From assembly GCA_949152475.1 (NCBI GenBank), contig OX424569.1, positions 29,371,950 through 29,435,949 on the forward strand: a stretch of DNA of 64,000 bases, in the 5' to 3' direction. The position numbers and the translations under genes are program-made. This document shows, piece by piece, positions 35,766-48,900 of this stretch. Below the pieces are notes generated by a model, which worked only from the letters and a program-made list of their open reading frames with translations, was not told the origin of the DNA and did not search any database. Position 1 is the first letter of the stretch; every line of letters begins with the position of its first letter. The DNA is from Terebella lapidaria (Eukaryota; Annelida; Polychaeta; Terebellida; Terebellidae).

Positions 35766-35882
35766 ATAAGGGCTCGGTCATTATTTATCAGGTGGGGGGG
35801 GGGGGGGGTAAAAACTGGGGGTGGGGGGTCACACCTTCATTTTCAACATTATTAGGGGTGGGGGCGGGTAATTATTTCATCA
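35766..35882 (+). repeat. G-rich repeat end, 'CGGTCATTATTTATC' plus poly-G
   Basis: It begins GGGCTCGGTCATTATTTATC and runs into a 15-G tract and further G-rich sequence. A related sequence occurs in inverted orientation at 37,340-37,405 (CCCGATAAATGACCGGCCCC), and a G-rich direct relative at 37,228-37,260. Confidence 0.55.
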
Positions 35883-37227
35883 ATGGAACTGGGGGCCGGA
35901 GTTTGGATTTTAGTTAATTTGAGAAAATCTGTATATTGAAATAGTGAATTAGGCGAAAACAATCCACTCAACATGGACTGATGGTTCATTGGAGTATACA
36001 ACATGTGGAATCCATCATTTTGTCACATTGTCAGTGGAATTATAGCTCCGTCAAATTTGACCCTAGAAAGGACCATCCAGGAACACCCAAAATCAGGAGG
36101 AACACCCAAAATCAGGAGATGTCGTGATACATGAGAATCGACAACAGCTTATCACCCCCAGACTGAAACATTGTCACCAAGGAACAACTATGGACCTTTA
36201 GTAGAACACAGCAGCACTGCAGCTGAATACGGTGCCAGCTAGGATGATCAACATGCAGGGCACTGTCACAGGCCAACAATGGAAACTCGGCCCATACCAT
36301 GCTGACAAACCATGTCACAACATCCAATGACCCCGAACCAGCATGTCAAAACCACAGACCGCTTTTCCACTCAACACGTTGTCAACACAGGAACCCCGGC
36401 CACTGAGGATAATCCTCGATGAGCTCAGGACTGTCTTGGACCGCCATGAACAAAACATGGACCTTTCCACCCAGGATTGCAAAATAGTTCTGGATCGTCC
36501 CTTGTGCCGGTATAGTGAAACGGATGTATCTGACTTTCTTGGTGGCCAGGACATTGATAGACAATCGAGGATCATCACGGAACATTATGAACCCATCATG
36601 GAGCCAACACAGATTTGATTCAAGGCCGGAAAAGTACCAGTCCAGGATGGCCTGATTTATCAATGATGAGTGGAAGAGTCATAACTTTTCCGAGTTCGCT
36701 CTGGGGTCCAGTTAGTCCGTAAGGAAGATATAAGATTCATGGATTTTTTCATTCCTCCAAAACATTTCAAGAGTCAATGAATGAGCTGAATGACCTTCAA
36801 GCCAGGTCTCGAGTGTTTCAAGAGGGCTTCGGAACGTGGGGTTACTTGAAAAAAAAATTCCAGGGGAACATGATGCTAGACATAGGTGTCTGGGGGGGGG
36901 GGGGTGTTGATCTTGCCCTCAACATCCATTCAGAGGCTGTCAATACCATACAGATTTAATATGCCCACAATTAATATTTTAATCAGTTGTGATGGTATTC
37001 ACACTTGAAGCAATGGACATGCATATGGTGGACACGCGACGACCACAAATTCATAATATCCACCGAAGTTGTAGTATAAACAGATTTGCGACAAACGTCA
37101 CAATTGTTTTAATAGAAATGTGAATGAAGTGTTGAAACATCATTTAAGTATAATGTATATTATGATACTGACTCCTTATAATTGTCACCATTTGTGTATT
37201 ATGGCCGCGTATACATGTATGTACATG
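35883..37227. other. Non-coding interval between G-rich repeats
   Basis: Open frames on both strands at 36,112-36,663 overlap with no recognised domain, so I do not call a gene. An 18-bp tandem duplicate (AACACCCAAAATCAGGAG) lies near 36,080-36,118. A 13-G tract lies at 36,892-36,904. Confidence 0.35.
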
Positions 37228-37405
37228 GTGATGGGGGGGGGGGTCACACTTTCTTTGAGGGGGGGGGGAGGGGCATACATTGTTTTTCGATATTTTTTTT
37301 CGGGGGGCGGGGAGTCAAACTTTGAAAACTTATTTCTCGGAAAATCCATGCAAGCCACCCCCACCCCCCTCCCCCCACCAACCCGATAAATGACCGGCCC
37401 CTGAC
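37228..37405 (-). repeat. G-rich/C-rich repeat end, inverted relative of 35,766
   Basis: It contains a poly-G run, a 'ggggggtcacactt' phrase shared with 35,825, and ends with a C-rich stretch plus CCCGATAAATGACCGGCCCC. It may be the other end of one decayed element or a separate inverted copy. Confidence 0.5.
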
Positions 37406-40400
37406 ATGGCGTACTTCACCCGGGAGTCAAACGGCAAATTTCTGCCGAATACGAATACGGAACAGTCTACCGAAATTAGCATGTTTGTGTAGAATACACC
37501 CCAAAGTAACTTTTGTTCCAAAATTGCAATAATACTTCGAATCCTGATGGTTGTAAACAGGACCAAATCTTCCAATATGCTCAGATTCTCGTGATCCCGT
37601 TTTGGGCTGAAATTTACCATTGATGTAGGTTGCTAACCTTATCAGTTTTTTAGATAGTAGTTTGCAATTTGGTAGAAAGTTGCCGTTTGATTGCAAGATG
37701 AAGATTGCCAAGTTATAGAACGATAACATTTAGCGTCGAAAAAATATCGTCAAACAACCGGTGTAGACAAGTTAGAGAAATCAGAGTAAAGGAACTGATT
37801 TGGGCCAATGATTTCTTGGTCTCAATTTTGAGCTAAACATTGAACTTTTGGAATCCTACTGCAAAATCACGTCCGTATTCCGTATTTTCAAGTAAATATG
37901 TGTTTTTCAAACGACTACAGCTTACACGTTCACAAATATATCAATATGTTGGCCCCTGCTATTGTAATATGAATCAAGAGCTTTTGGATGAGGAATCTGA
38001 TTATGACAGAACAAATAATGTTGAACTTTGACCTTATTGTGACGTATGATTATGTATATATCGTGCTTAATCTCATATTTGTTCAATGTGATATCGTAAA
38101 TTTAGATTCGTGGAAGACTACAAGCGCCAGGTGTCCCTAATCAAAAAGTGTACTGTAGACTCATATACCTTCCTGAAAAATGTTTTAAAGGGTTAGTTCC
38201 TAGTAAACATAAAGTTGTCAAAACAAATAAAATTAAGTATAAATTGATTGATGGTGGTGTACTGATTCAGAATCGCCCATTTGTGGATTTTATTTTCCAT
38301 CCTATATGCACTCTATATGTCAATAATGACATGTGTGCGGCCGCCCCCTCTTTCCGGGATTTTGAATGCGCGATCCCTTGTGACGTTATCGGTTGTACAA
38401 CTTGTCAACACGTGTCGTTCGCCTCAAACACTGTGTTCAGCCAAACGCCGAGAAAATGCATCTAGGTTAGTAACCAGAATGAAAATAAGCGATAATAATA
38501 ATTATTATGTCTTAATGTAAATCATAGACACAGTAGAATATATAAAATTGCTCCCAAGTTGTCGATTTGGGGTTGAAGTGGGCGATGATAGGTGCGGGAC
38601 AATTCGTGCGCGATAGGGTTTTTGACGGGGCGTAGATCTGTCAATAATTCATTGATCTGAATTTTGTAAGCGATGTTTAGAAGACATTTATCCATACAAG
38701 AAAATCTTGCAGTTTCATTCATTTTCCTCTAGTAGTTCGTCCACAATCGTAAATTTAAAACGCTGATTCGTACGATGTAATTTTCCTTATTTCTGACCGT
38801 CGGCGTCCTCATCCATGATGCGAGGTTTTTTCTTCATGGAATGTCTACCGCAGTTTCCAGCTTTTCTATAATATTTTCGTATATATTCTGTATATTTTAT
38901 CATATAGATCTGTAATTTATTTATCATATATAATAATCGTGATCTTTTGCGCAATTAGAGACTAGATCTAGTGTAGACTATATTTAAATTATTGGATCAC
39001 GAGAAGGATTAGGGATGATCATTTTATACTACATGTAGGAATTTGTATACCACCAAACCGCACGCATGCAACAACTACCAGTATATATTAAAATTTATGC
39101 CTGAAAAGCCATAGCTCTACATCATGCAGTCTAGATATAGGGCTAGTACGTATTGCTAAGAGTCTGACATACCTACTGGTATCTTGACAGATGAATTTAT
39201 ATTACAGTTTCAAACCAGTTGTCCGTGGAGAAAAATGGAGATGCGTTGTCGGTGGTTGCACTGACCAACACGATTGAGACTGGTTATTCACACAAGTTCA
39301 TACATGTTCAATGGCCATCTTCCACCTCCTCCCACCCCCCCCCCCCCCCACCACCACCAACACAGGAGCTACCACAACTTCAACCACTGGACAATCTCAC
39401 ACTGAGGTACTTATTGCTGGATAAAGATTACATCATTCGAAATAAACTGCACCATGAAATGTGTAGGAAATTGAAGTAAGTTGTGTGAGTGTTTGTAGTA
39501 AAAAATACTTCGTAGATCTGATAATGTTTCATATCACACAATTTCAATCATATAAAAAATGATCTCATGGCTACTCATTTTTATTCGAGGCAATAAACTA
39601 CTGTGACGAAAGCAGTAAAACACGACCATTTCTCACTTATGATGATTATTAATGCATAAATTAACTAATGCTTTGCTAAATTAACTAATGCATTGCTTTC
39701 CATTTAAAGGAAGATGGTGCTGGAACTGGTCCTGTAAAGTTGTGGGTATGTGACGCGACAGCCTCTCATAGAATACAAGCACTTCCCACTGAAGTTAGGT
39801 GGGTGAGAAAATTGCTATCAATTGTAAAACAAAACATAAACAAATTAGAAACACGTTTTCACACAGTGTCTGACCCTGATAACGCAATTTTGTCTTTGGA
39901 TAAACTGTTTGGTCGGCTCTGTTTCTATTCCAAAATTGTATTTTAGATTTGGTGTTCAATTGGCATCATCAAAATCTGGTTGTATTGCTTGTAATATGTT
40001 GATACTTACACCAAGCACATAAACAGATGTATTCACAATCACTGGTACATAAATCCATTTGCAATTTTTAATACTAAATTCGATAATGACAAAATGAATT
40101 ACAAAAATCTACTTTGTATTTTCAGATACAGTACTGGCTGCTGTGAGAAGGGGAGACCTCATGGAGCATGCGCAAGTTGGAAATAGCACTTTGTTGTCAC
40201 ATACAGCAGTATGCAGATGTCAAGGCGATGCTATTCCATACATATATGCAACACACTGATTTTTGCTTTGGAAAATAGTAAATTTGATTTTCACATACTA
40301 TTTAGTATGTATTTTTGTTTTATTATAAGTTAGGTTGGGATGCATGAATAGTTTGGTCTGCATATGAAATATAAAGAGTTGCAATATTGCCAAGTAATTG

Positions 40401-43400
40401 TGTTATATGGATCATTATAATATTCATGTTTGTTTTATACATTCTAAACATTGTACTGACAGTACAGCGGCAAAATGCATTTTCAAATGTATGGATATTA
40501 GTAAGTTTGGATATCCACAAAGTCTCATGACTACTGTATATAACAAAATGTTGTTGTATGCACTTTGCATTGAGTTGTATTTTTTTGTATGGATTATAGT
40601 AGAGTATGAAATTCATATAACGTCAGAGAATAAAATGTATCACTTATGCCCTTTGTTTCTGGATTTTTTTATGTATCTTCTAGTTCCTAAGCCTACGGTT
40701 GGAAATAAATGCTGCCCTGGGTGAGTCGACGTTTGTTGTAACCTTGAGGATACTAGTAACACACATAATACAGAAAGAAACATTTCATCACTTTAACTGT
40801 TGGTCGATATAACATTTCCATGCAAAATGATATTATTATTGACATGTTTTAGTAAGAAAAATTTGCAAGGAAATGACGTGAAAAAAACAATTCGACTGTA
40901 ACTACATGGAAAAAAAATACAGCTGGACCGCCAGTGGACGTTGGACCACAAAAGTATTCTAAATGCTTAGTGTCCATGGAAAAACATACAGCTGGACCGC
41001 CAGTGGACTTTGGACCACAAAAGTATTCTAAACGCTTAGTGTCCATATATGGAACATGCAGTCGTCATAATACCGGCCGATACCTTGCATGCAGCAGTCA
41101 CCATAACTTTTCATCGAGTATTTTTTTGCCTTTTAAATTTGTTCGAGAGGGGGGATGGTCGGGGGCGGGGAATGTGCGGTAGTATGACTACACGTATTAG
41201 CCATATGACATTGTTTCGAGTGTGGTATGTGATCTTTCAGCCTTCACCACATTTCCAGGTTTCCTGAAGTTTGCATACTAGTACATGTATATTGGTACTG
41301 TATTCCCCTGCATATCCTGTAACATCTATAGTATCAAGTTCAAAGCGCTCAAAGCATCCCTACAGCAGGGATAGAAATTACTGCCGACCCTTCAGTCCTG
41401 GACCACCAAATATCTAGTTGGGCTGGCAAAATTTTAAAGATGCAGTTCCCCGGGACCATTATTGTTTCATTCTTTTGTCATCACTGATAAATGAAAATGA
41501 ATTGGAGACCTGTAAGCGTTGATTCATGATAAAAGTATAGGCTAATGAAGACGTCCATGGATGAGAGGGAGTGGTTCTCCAGACGCCGCCGCCTCTCCCC
41601 CCCAGCCCCCCCCCCCCCCACCACCACCACCCTCTGCATCTCCCGTTGGTTGTTAGGCCTACTACTCGATTCTGCTACGTGCACGTGTGGAACGCTCGGC
41701 TCAAACTCACGGCCAAACAGGACTGCCCGTATTCGCTAACATCGTTCTAATCATCGATAATGCTGACAGTCTAGCTGCTAGATTCATCATTTAATTTGGA
41801 TACCAAATTTCACTCGCAAAAACAAGATTCATAAACATTTTAGTGTGAAAAGTTAGAATCAAGTCGAGGTGCCAAAACGGATTGCCGGTGTTTGTTTACA
41901 TGTACCACATGGTCAATAATTCTTCGATTTGAATTCTGTAAACGATGTTTTGAAGACAATCAACCATACAACTGATATGTGCAGTTTTATTCATTTCTCT
42001 CGGATAGTTCATCCACAATCCCACTCAAACTGTCAAACGATACTGGATTGCCGGCGTTTGTTTACATGTAGGGGCACATGCACTTGTACAACTTATGACG
42101 TCACAAGTTTATGATCGCTACACATGACGTAAAGTGCGGGCGGCAGTTGAAAACGTCAAAAACATCTGAAAAACCACATGATTTCTGTATTAAATCGATC
42201 GTAGTTCCGTTTTAAATAAAGATATCGGCATTCGGGTTACATATTTCAATAGCTTAATATTCCCGCTTCTCGAATATGATGATATTTCAATGAATTCATT
42301 GAAACTTAGACCACGAGGTCGATTCAAACGAAGGTGGGGTATGCTACATATACTAGGAACTGACCCTTTAAATAAGAGCGAACTCTTGCGTGCCACATAC
42401 CGAAGTTTATTCAGTAGTCACATTTGATAGACATAATAATTGATATCATGTTCATACCTGTTGATGTGAGAATACAGTAAAAAACAGTATGATCAGTAAT
42501 CTTATCGTTTTTGTACAAATCTTTTATTCGTGATTGGCCGCAGTGAGTATTAAACGAGAACTATCTTCAAATAGGGATTTGGATGACAGCCATCTTGTCA
42601 GTCTGGAGGAATATCAGTGATCTAGAAGGTGAGTGAAAAGGGGGGGGGGGGGGGTAGCCGGTGAATCCCCTGGGATCATGGACTATATCTGAATGATCAT
42701 TGCACATACATGTAACATTTGCATATATTCATATCATGTAAAATGTGGTTTTTTTCTTCTCACATTTCCAAAATGATTATGTAAGGCGTATACCTAGATC
42801 TACATATAATTCACCGAGTCTAAACGTCACTAGATTTATTCAACACAAATCCACTTGTGTTTTGGGGGGGTATAACGGCTTCATTTTTTCAAAATCTCGA
42901 ATCAGATTCATAAAACACGTGATGAAGGGAGTGCCCTCTTTTGAAATCATGTTATGTATTTTCCCAACCTTTACGCTGGTGCGTCACTGCTCTGCATACA
43001 ACCGCGATAACATCAGCAGTCAAACAATTAAGCCAAAGGCGTGTGCACGTATTTCGCTACTTTACAACAGTGGCGTCGATTTATAACGCGAACGTATGGC
43101 GCCCAGTAGCAAAAATCTCACAATAGTTTACGTCGCTCTTCTTGCATTCTTGTCCTTTTCTCCATGTTGTCCAATCACATATCTTCTAGTGCCATGTCCA
43201 ATGATGTAATAGGGAAAATTTATAGTCACTGCGTAAGCTTTCTTGTCCGGTTTGGCACACCCTTGTTTATTAAAGTTGGCGCAGTGCGGTTTTCATGTGG
43301 TTTATTACAAGGAGAACCGTTACATGTGCGTTGTTATCGTTGCTTAGGCGTCTTCTCCATATATTTAATTTTTTGTTTCATGAAAATAAATTAATCATGG

Positions 43401-44965
43401 AGATTTCTTTACTTTTGTACAAAATAATAAAAAAGAGACATCGTTATCTAGAAATCAAGTATACATGTATGTCAGTGCATTGTAAAGAGGACATACTTCT
43501 ATAGCCATTATAAGAAATAGAAAATTAAAGAAAAGAAAACAAAGAAAAATAACAACCCTGAATAATTCACGAAAAGAAAGTGTACATGATATACATACAC
43601 ATAAACACTGACAGTTAAAATATGTAATATATCCATGTAATTTTTCTTTCATTTCAGACGTCAACGCCAAAGCGTATACATGTTATTGTGTAGAAATGCT
43701 GGCATCGAATAGTCAACTTCACACAATTCTTACTAGCGTCAACACTGACGATATAAAGGCAGAAAAATATCAATCAAATACACCGTTCTTTTCTTTCTTT
43801 TGTTCAGAATTTTTTGAAAAGTTGATTCATAACTTTATCCAAAGAAAAAGAGATGGAGAGAACCCATCAACGCTATGTTTGTGCACGACCCAATAAAACA
43901 AGCCCCAACTCATGGGTTATACACGACGAAAAACTTGCGATCTATTTGCCTGTCCGACGATTCAAAACGGATAGAATTCGGAAAACTCCGTGAGATCTTA
44001 CGCCAAGGGTCTCGTTATCCTTGGGTCGTTGTAGGCGAAGTAGAGGACCCCACCCCTCAAAATTGCTTGTTTGCATTGAGCCGACGAGAATGTAGAATGT
44101 TCGCTCGACTTGGTCAATGGACTTACTTGAATTGTTTTTTTCCTCAATGCTACTCCTGTATGTATAAGTTGTCAATACTATGGTTGGATTTATCGTATTT
44201 TAACTTTACATGTATTCTTTATTCAACACACCACCCATATCAGAGAGCAGCAGTAATTTCATAATAATTCTAGTTTTTTTATATGGCATTTTTTTCAACA
44301 TTTTGGGCATAATTTCATATTTCAAATATAGTTTTTAAAAAATGGTAAATTAAACTAGGTGTGCACTTTCCATCAGAAAATGGTAATGATTTGCTCTATT
44401 ATATGTATCTAAATAAATGTTTTCCTTATTCTAATTTAGCGCAGAAGAGGTTTCATATTCTATAAATTCCTGATAACATTTCAATATCGCGTCAGTAAAA
44501 AAATCAGCGCACGGCTTTCTCTGCTAGATGAGAGGTTTTGCGGTCGAAAGGTCTATTTCAGCATCCATGACCCTCGAGAATAGACCCACCTACACCCCCA
44601 CATACACCAATGACACGCCCTGTGCCCTAGGCCTAAGCCTAAGACATATAGCCAAGGGTGACATCAAATAGATGGCAACCCCCCCCCCCCCCCTCTCAAC
44701 ATACACACAGAGACCAATTCACCAAGCAAGACCCCAACGCACTGGCAAATCGCAAGGCCACGAAAACGACCCAAACTCGCGAATTTATTCGAGTTTTCCA
44801 CAATAGACAAATAAGCGTTTCATCGCCCCGCACGCTGATTTTATTGGAGTGTTAAGTGTAGTACATCATTGGCTTATTATAACCATCAGGAACTCACTAG
44901 TGATTAATAGACCCTAACAGTGAACTGGATACCCTTAGTGTTGCACATAATTGGACTCAATAATC
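37406..44965. other. Gene-poor interval with short repeats
   Basis: No gene is supported. Direct copies of a roughly 110-bp sequence occur near 38,640-38,755 and 41,915-42,020 ('gtaa.cgatgttt.gaagaca'). A 69-bp tandem pair lies at 40,905-41,044. Open frames at 38,148-38,465, 39,219-39,946 and 43,875-44,264 have no recognised domain and no consistent splice joining. Poly-C/poly-G tracts occur at 39,335, 41,606, 42,640 and 44,679. Confidence 0.4.
40905..41044. repeat. 69-bp tandem duplication
   Basis: Two near-identical units starting at 40,905 and 40,975 share 'agctggaccgccagtgga' and 'ttggaccacaaaagtattct'. They differ at a few bases and in the length of an A run. Confidence 0.9.
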
Positions 44966-45932
44966 ATGAACAAAGCAATAGTGGTAAGTGGAATAGCATT
45001 TAAAATAAAAATATACATGTAATTGTACCCAACACTAGTAATATTTATGACCATATCAAAATCATGATTGTTTTGTTTTATCATCTAGACGATTTAGTAC
45101 ATCGTATTTTTGATAAAAAATATAATTCTATCCAATATTAGTATTATTCAAAAGTAATTCCAAAATGGTAATTTAGAAGAAAACAATATCATGTAAAAGA
45201 TCTACTATTGTCTCCATATAGCAATGTTCTTTACGATTTAACTATTTCTTATCGGCACTGAACTGATTTCAGGAACATATCATTTAAAACGACCGAAATG
45301 CAAACACGCGTTGACAACCTGAAAATATATGATTGATCCCCATTTGAGCGTGTGGTGCAAATATTTGCGAATCGATTGAATTGAATATACGTGTAACTTC
45401 TAACAAGTATCCCTTCTCTAGATTTATGTTATGTGATCGGAAATCTTGATGGATGGGCAGCCAATGTAAATCAGATGCCATGATCTTTCTGAGGGTTAGA
45501 AATTGTACTGATCATTTATCTGTACAAAGATATATGTTATAATATACCGTAGTATCGTAACAGGTTTCACTAATTTATACTGGACATCCTAAATACCTCG
45601 TTACCTGTTTTGTATGCTTTCTTCTTATTCAAGAATTCAATATTTTTTATTTTCCAGATATTATTCGGGATCTGCATACTCAAAGGTATTGTCTCAAGTC
45701 CATTGTTATTATTATTGCCTTCAATATACTTTGTAAATACCCATTACACGATCAATAGCTCTCATTGGGAAATATGATGAGAATATTCGGAAATTCACAT
45801 TTTTATTCCAGTGCAATTTTAAAATGAAAACCGATGACATATTATATCCAACACTTAACTTAACCTATTTCAATCTGTGTGCTGAATATTAATTTGATAT
45901 CATTCTGTTTACAGTTGCAAATGGACTTTCAG
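44966..45932 (+). CDS. Signal-peptide micro-exons of the IgGFc-like gene
   Basis: Three coding pieces of 18, 28 and 18 nt lie at 44966-44983, 45658-45685 and 45915-45932. The donors are GTG|GTAAGT, AAAG|GTATTG and TCAG|GTGAGT. The acceptors are TTTTCCAG and TTTACAG. Phases run 0, 1, 1 and join exactly to the phase-1 acceptor at 47,798. The call rests on perfect phasing plus the signal-peptide pattern, not on family similarity. Confidence 0.75.
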
Positions 45933-48900
45933 GTGAGTAATTCACGAAGAAAGTTTAACAAATATATGAAATGTAAACAAATTATATCAATGATTCTAAA
46001 AATAAAACACAAACGCAATGTTTCCAGGAAGATTGCATTTTTCGAAAACACATTAATTACACACATAGGAGCATAATATTTATCAGGGTCGTCTCGGACA
46101 CGGAGTATACTAATCGTTATCATTAATTATTAAAATACATGTATGCGATGAATTAAAACACGCTGTTTCGAACATAATGATGAGACATCTTTACGATGTC
46201 TACCGCCACTTTATACTATCCAGAATGCAAATTAGTGGGACAGCAAAGCTTCAAAATCGATGTTCACCTTGAACTATGTCCTGCAAATAAATTAAACTAG
46301 CAACTGCGACTAATTCGCAGACAACAATCCTCCACTCTAAAGTGAAATGACTAAAACTTAAGTATGTTTTTTTTTATTTAAGAAATGAGCCCATTGGATG
46401 ATAAAGCGCACACCCAGTGGGCACTCTTGTTGACATGCCCTGAAACTTGTCTATAAAACATAATCACAGGGCGTTGTCCTTACGTGCCACACGCTAGAGG
46501 GCGCGCATTGACCTCACGACGTGTTTGTAACTATAGGTGTGTAGAGTAAGGAGGGAGGTGGAGATACCCTACAATGGACCCGTCATTGGATTTCTTGACA
46601 GACCACTATACAATGTATACTACAATGTCAGTCTAGTAGGGCGTTGCGTTCGTTCTTCTACATGTGAAATGTTAATGATAAACAACAATAATGACTATCG
46701 CATACTTGTCCTTGTAGGGTTTTGTGCGGAATAAATGAGTTGTCTCTCACATCCTTGAAAAACGTTTCCGCTTTGTGAGTCGCCTCGATTCGTATTTTGA
46801 TAGGTAGTCTCACATCTTGGCATTATCTCGGCGAAAATTGTGTGTATTAAAATTCCCTGTTCGTATTCACCTCACAAGTTCTGCGTAAAAATCAACGAGG
46901 CTCTTTTTTTCTTCAAACGACAAAACGCTACTCTGAGCGGTGAAAATGCTGAGATTTTAACATAAGGACCCCGCGGGATATTATTCATATCATATTTCGC
47001 ATCTATGATCTCAGTGTTACCATATTACATACGTGATTTCACAAACAAAAACATGTTTCAAGTATTGTTAATAGCCCACTGTGTAATTCAAAGTTCGTAG
47101 GATACCCGTCAAGAAATTAGAACAAGTAGCCACCTCGTAGATGTCATTTATCTTCCCGACAATAGTTTTGTACGATAGTTTTGTTTGCGCTCTCAGCTTT
47201 GCGCCACGAAAACAATGTCATACGGAAGGTGTTTACTGAAGTTTAGAAATACAATTTAGACCTAGATATCGTCTAATAATATATGTCAGTGGCTCGACCG
47301 AGTGTTGTTTTGGGAAATGTAAATATTATTATGCATTGTATTGGTTGAAAGGAGCACTCGCCGCATATTTATAGACAAAATATATGAACGGACGAGAACA
47401 ACCTACTGCAATCTGATACATTTAATTTTGGATAAACACGGTTTTTTTCCACGTTCAATACTGCAATATGCAAACGAGCAACACCCATAAATATGAATAG
47501 AAATAATTGATTTTATTTAGCACGTTGTGCAGTTCTCAAATGAATAAAGAAAGTAGAACTAAGAACGATACGAGTATACATTGGAACAATAGAATGATTA
47601 GGAGAATGATTACCTTGAAATTAACTCTTGAATAGAATTTTTAAAAAGTGTATAATCAGATAAAAGGATAATACAATGACTTTATGTATTGTAACTTTGT
47701 CAATCGTATCAATTGTAACAGTGTATGATAACATCTATTACTTCCAATATTATCACTTTGCAGTCTATTCAGTTATTGACATTTCCTCTTCTAACAGATG
47801 ACGATACCCGAGTGTTTATGGTGGCGTACATGAACATCACGACGGATAACAGCCAGCTCCCCCAGTTCCAGTCGCTCCACGTCAGCGCCAGTATTGACGC
47901 TCGCTACAGGGTCACCGTGCCTAGTATAGCTGTAGACGAGTATGCAGACTTGCACCCCAACAGTATCATCAACCCGCAGTTCTCGCAGGTAGGTTCTGAT
48001 GAGGACATTAGAAAAACTGCAATAACGTTTTCTACGGTAGAAACAAAGCCTTGGGCCAGTCCAAATTACAATGTTGGTCGTTTGAATCGCCGCCCCTGAA
48101 ACCTTCAAAATATTTTATATTAAAAAATTAAATCCGCCCGTTTCGATCTGACAGCGCCGAAAAAAAAAATATATAAATCTCCACCCGCCACTTTTCAAGA
48201 GCGCTAAAATGAACGACCACTCCCCACGCTTCTCTGTAAGGAGATGTACGCGTTTTTATAAACTTATAGAGTAGGCCTATACACTCGCATTCCTATATAA
48301 ATCAATTTAAATTGTCCCATTACCTCTTATCTCTATAAGTATAAAAGGGAAAAGGAAAATCAACATATTGTTCACTTTTTCTGCGAGCTACCTCACTGGG
48401 CAGTAATATCAAAGTGAAATCGTCATATGGTCACACTTCGGCGTGGGAATAGCAGACATTTAGTGTTTTGTTTACAAATTGGTCTTGCTCAATAGTTTGT
48501 CAAAATAACATGTACTGCGATATTTGAAGCTTTGTAGCTCCAAAGCGCCAAATATTTTATGCAGAATCCACCAAGACCGCATACATGCCACGAAAAATAT
48601 TTTTTAAAGGCATAATTTGATTGGATATTCCCGGAGGGATACCAGGTGTGCACCCATATGATACCGGTGTGAAGTTAGGTACCCATTGTCGGATCTTTTA
48701 TCATCCAGATCTATTTATTACTCGGCGAAATACAAGTTTTTGCTTTACTGTTAATTGTAAAACACTACGGGCTTTTTGGAATTTTGAAGCAACATATTAG
48801 AAGTATCAATTAAATATAGTGAAAAAAAACTCTATTAAGGAAAATGTTTAATTGGAAAATTTAATACAAATGTCCACAGGTATGCATTTCTTATATTTGT

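Noticed and set aside
36112-36663. Overlapping open frames on both strands, considered as a Tc1-type transposase
   Set aside because: None of the catalytic motifs could be found in either orientation.
39219-39946. Two open frames that might be joined exons (39,219-39,479 and 39,740-39,946)
   Set aside because: The only GT donor (39,478) is phase 2, while the second frame needs phase 0, so they do not join. No family was recognised.
43875-44264. 129-codon open frame
   Set aside because: No recognised domain, no splice partners, and it lies in repeat-rich flanking DNA.
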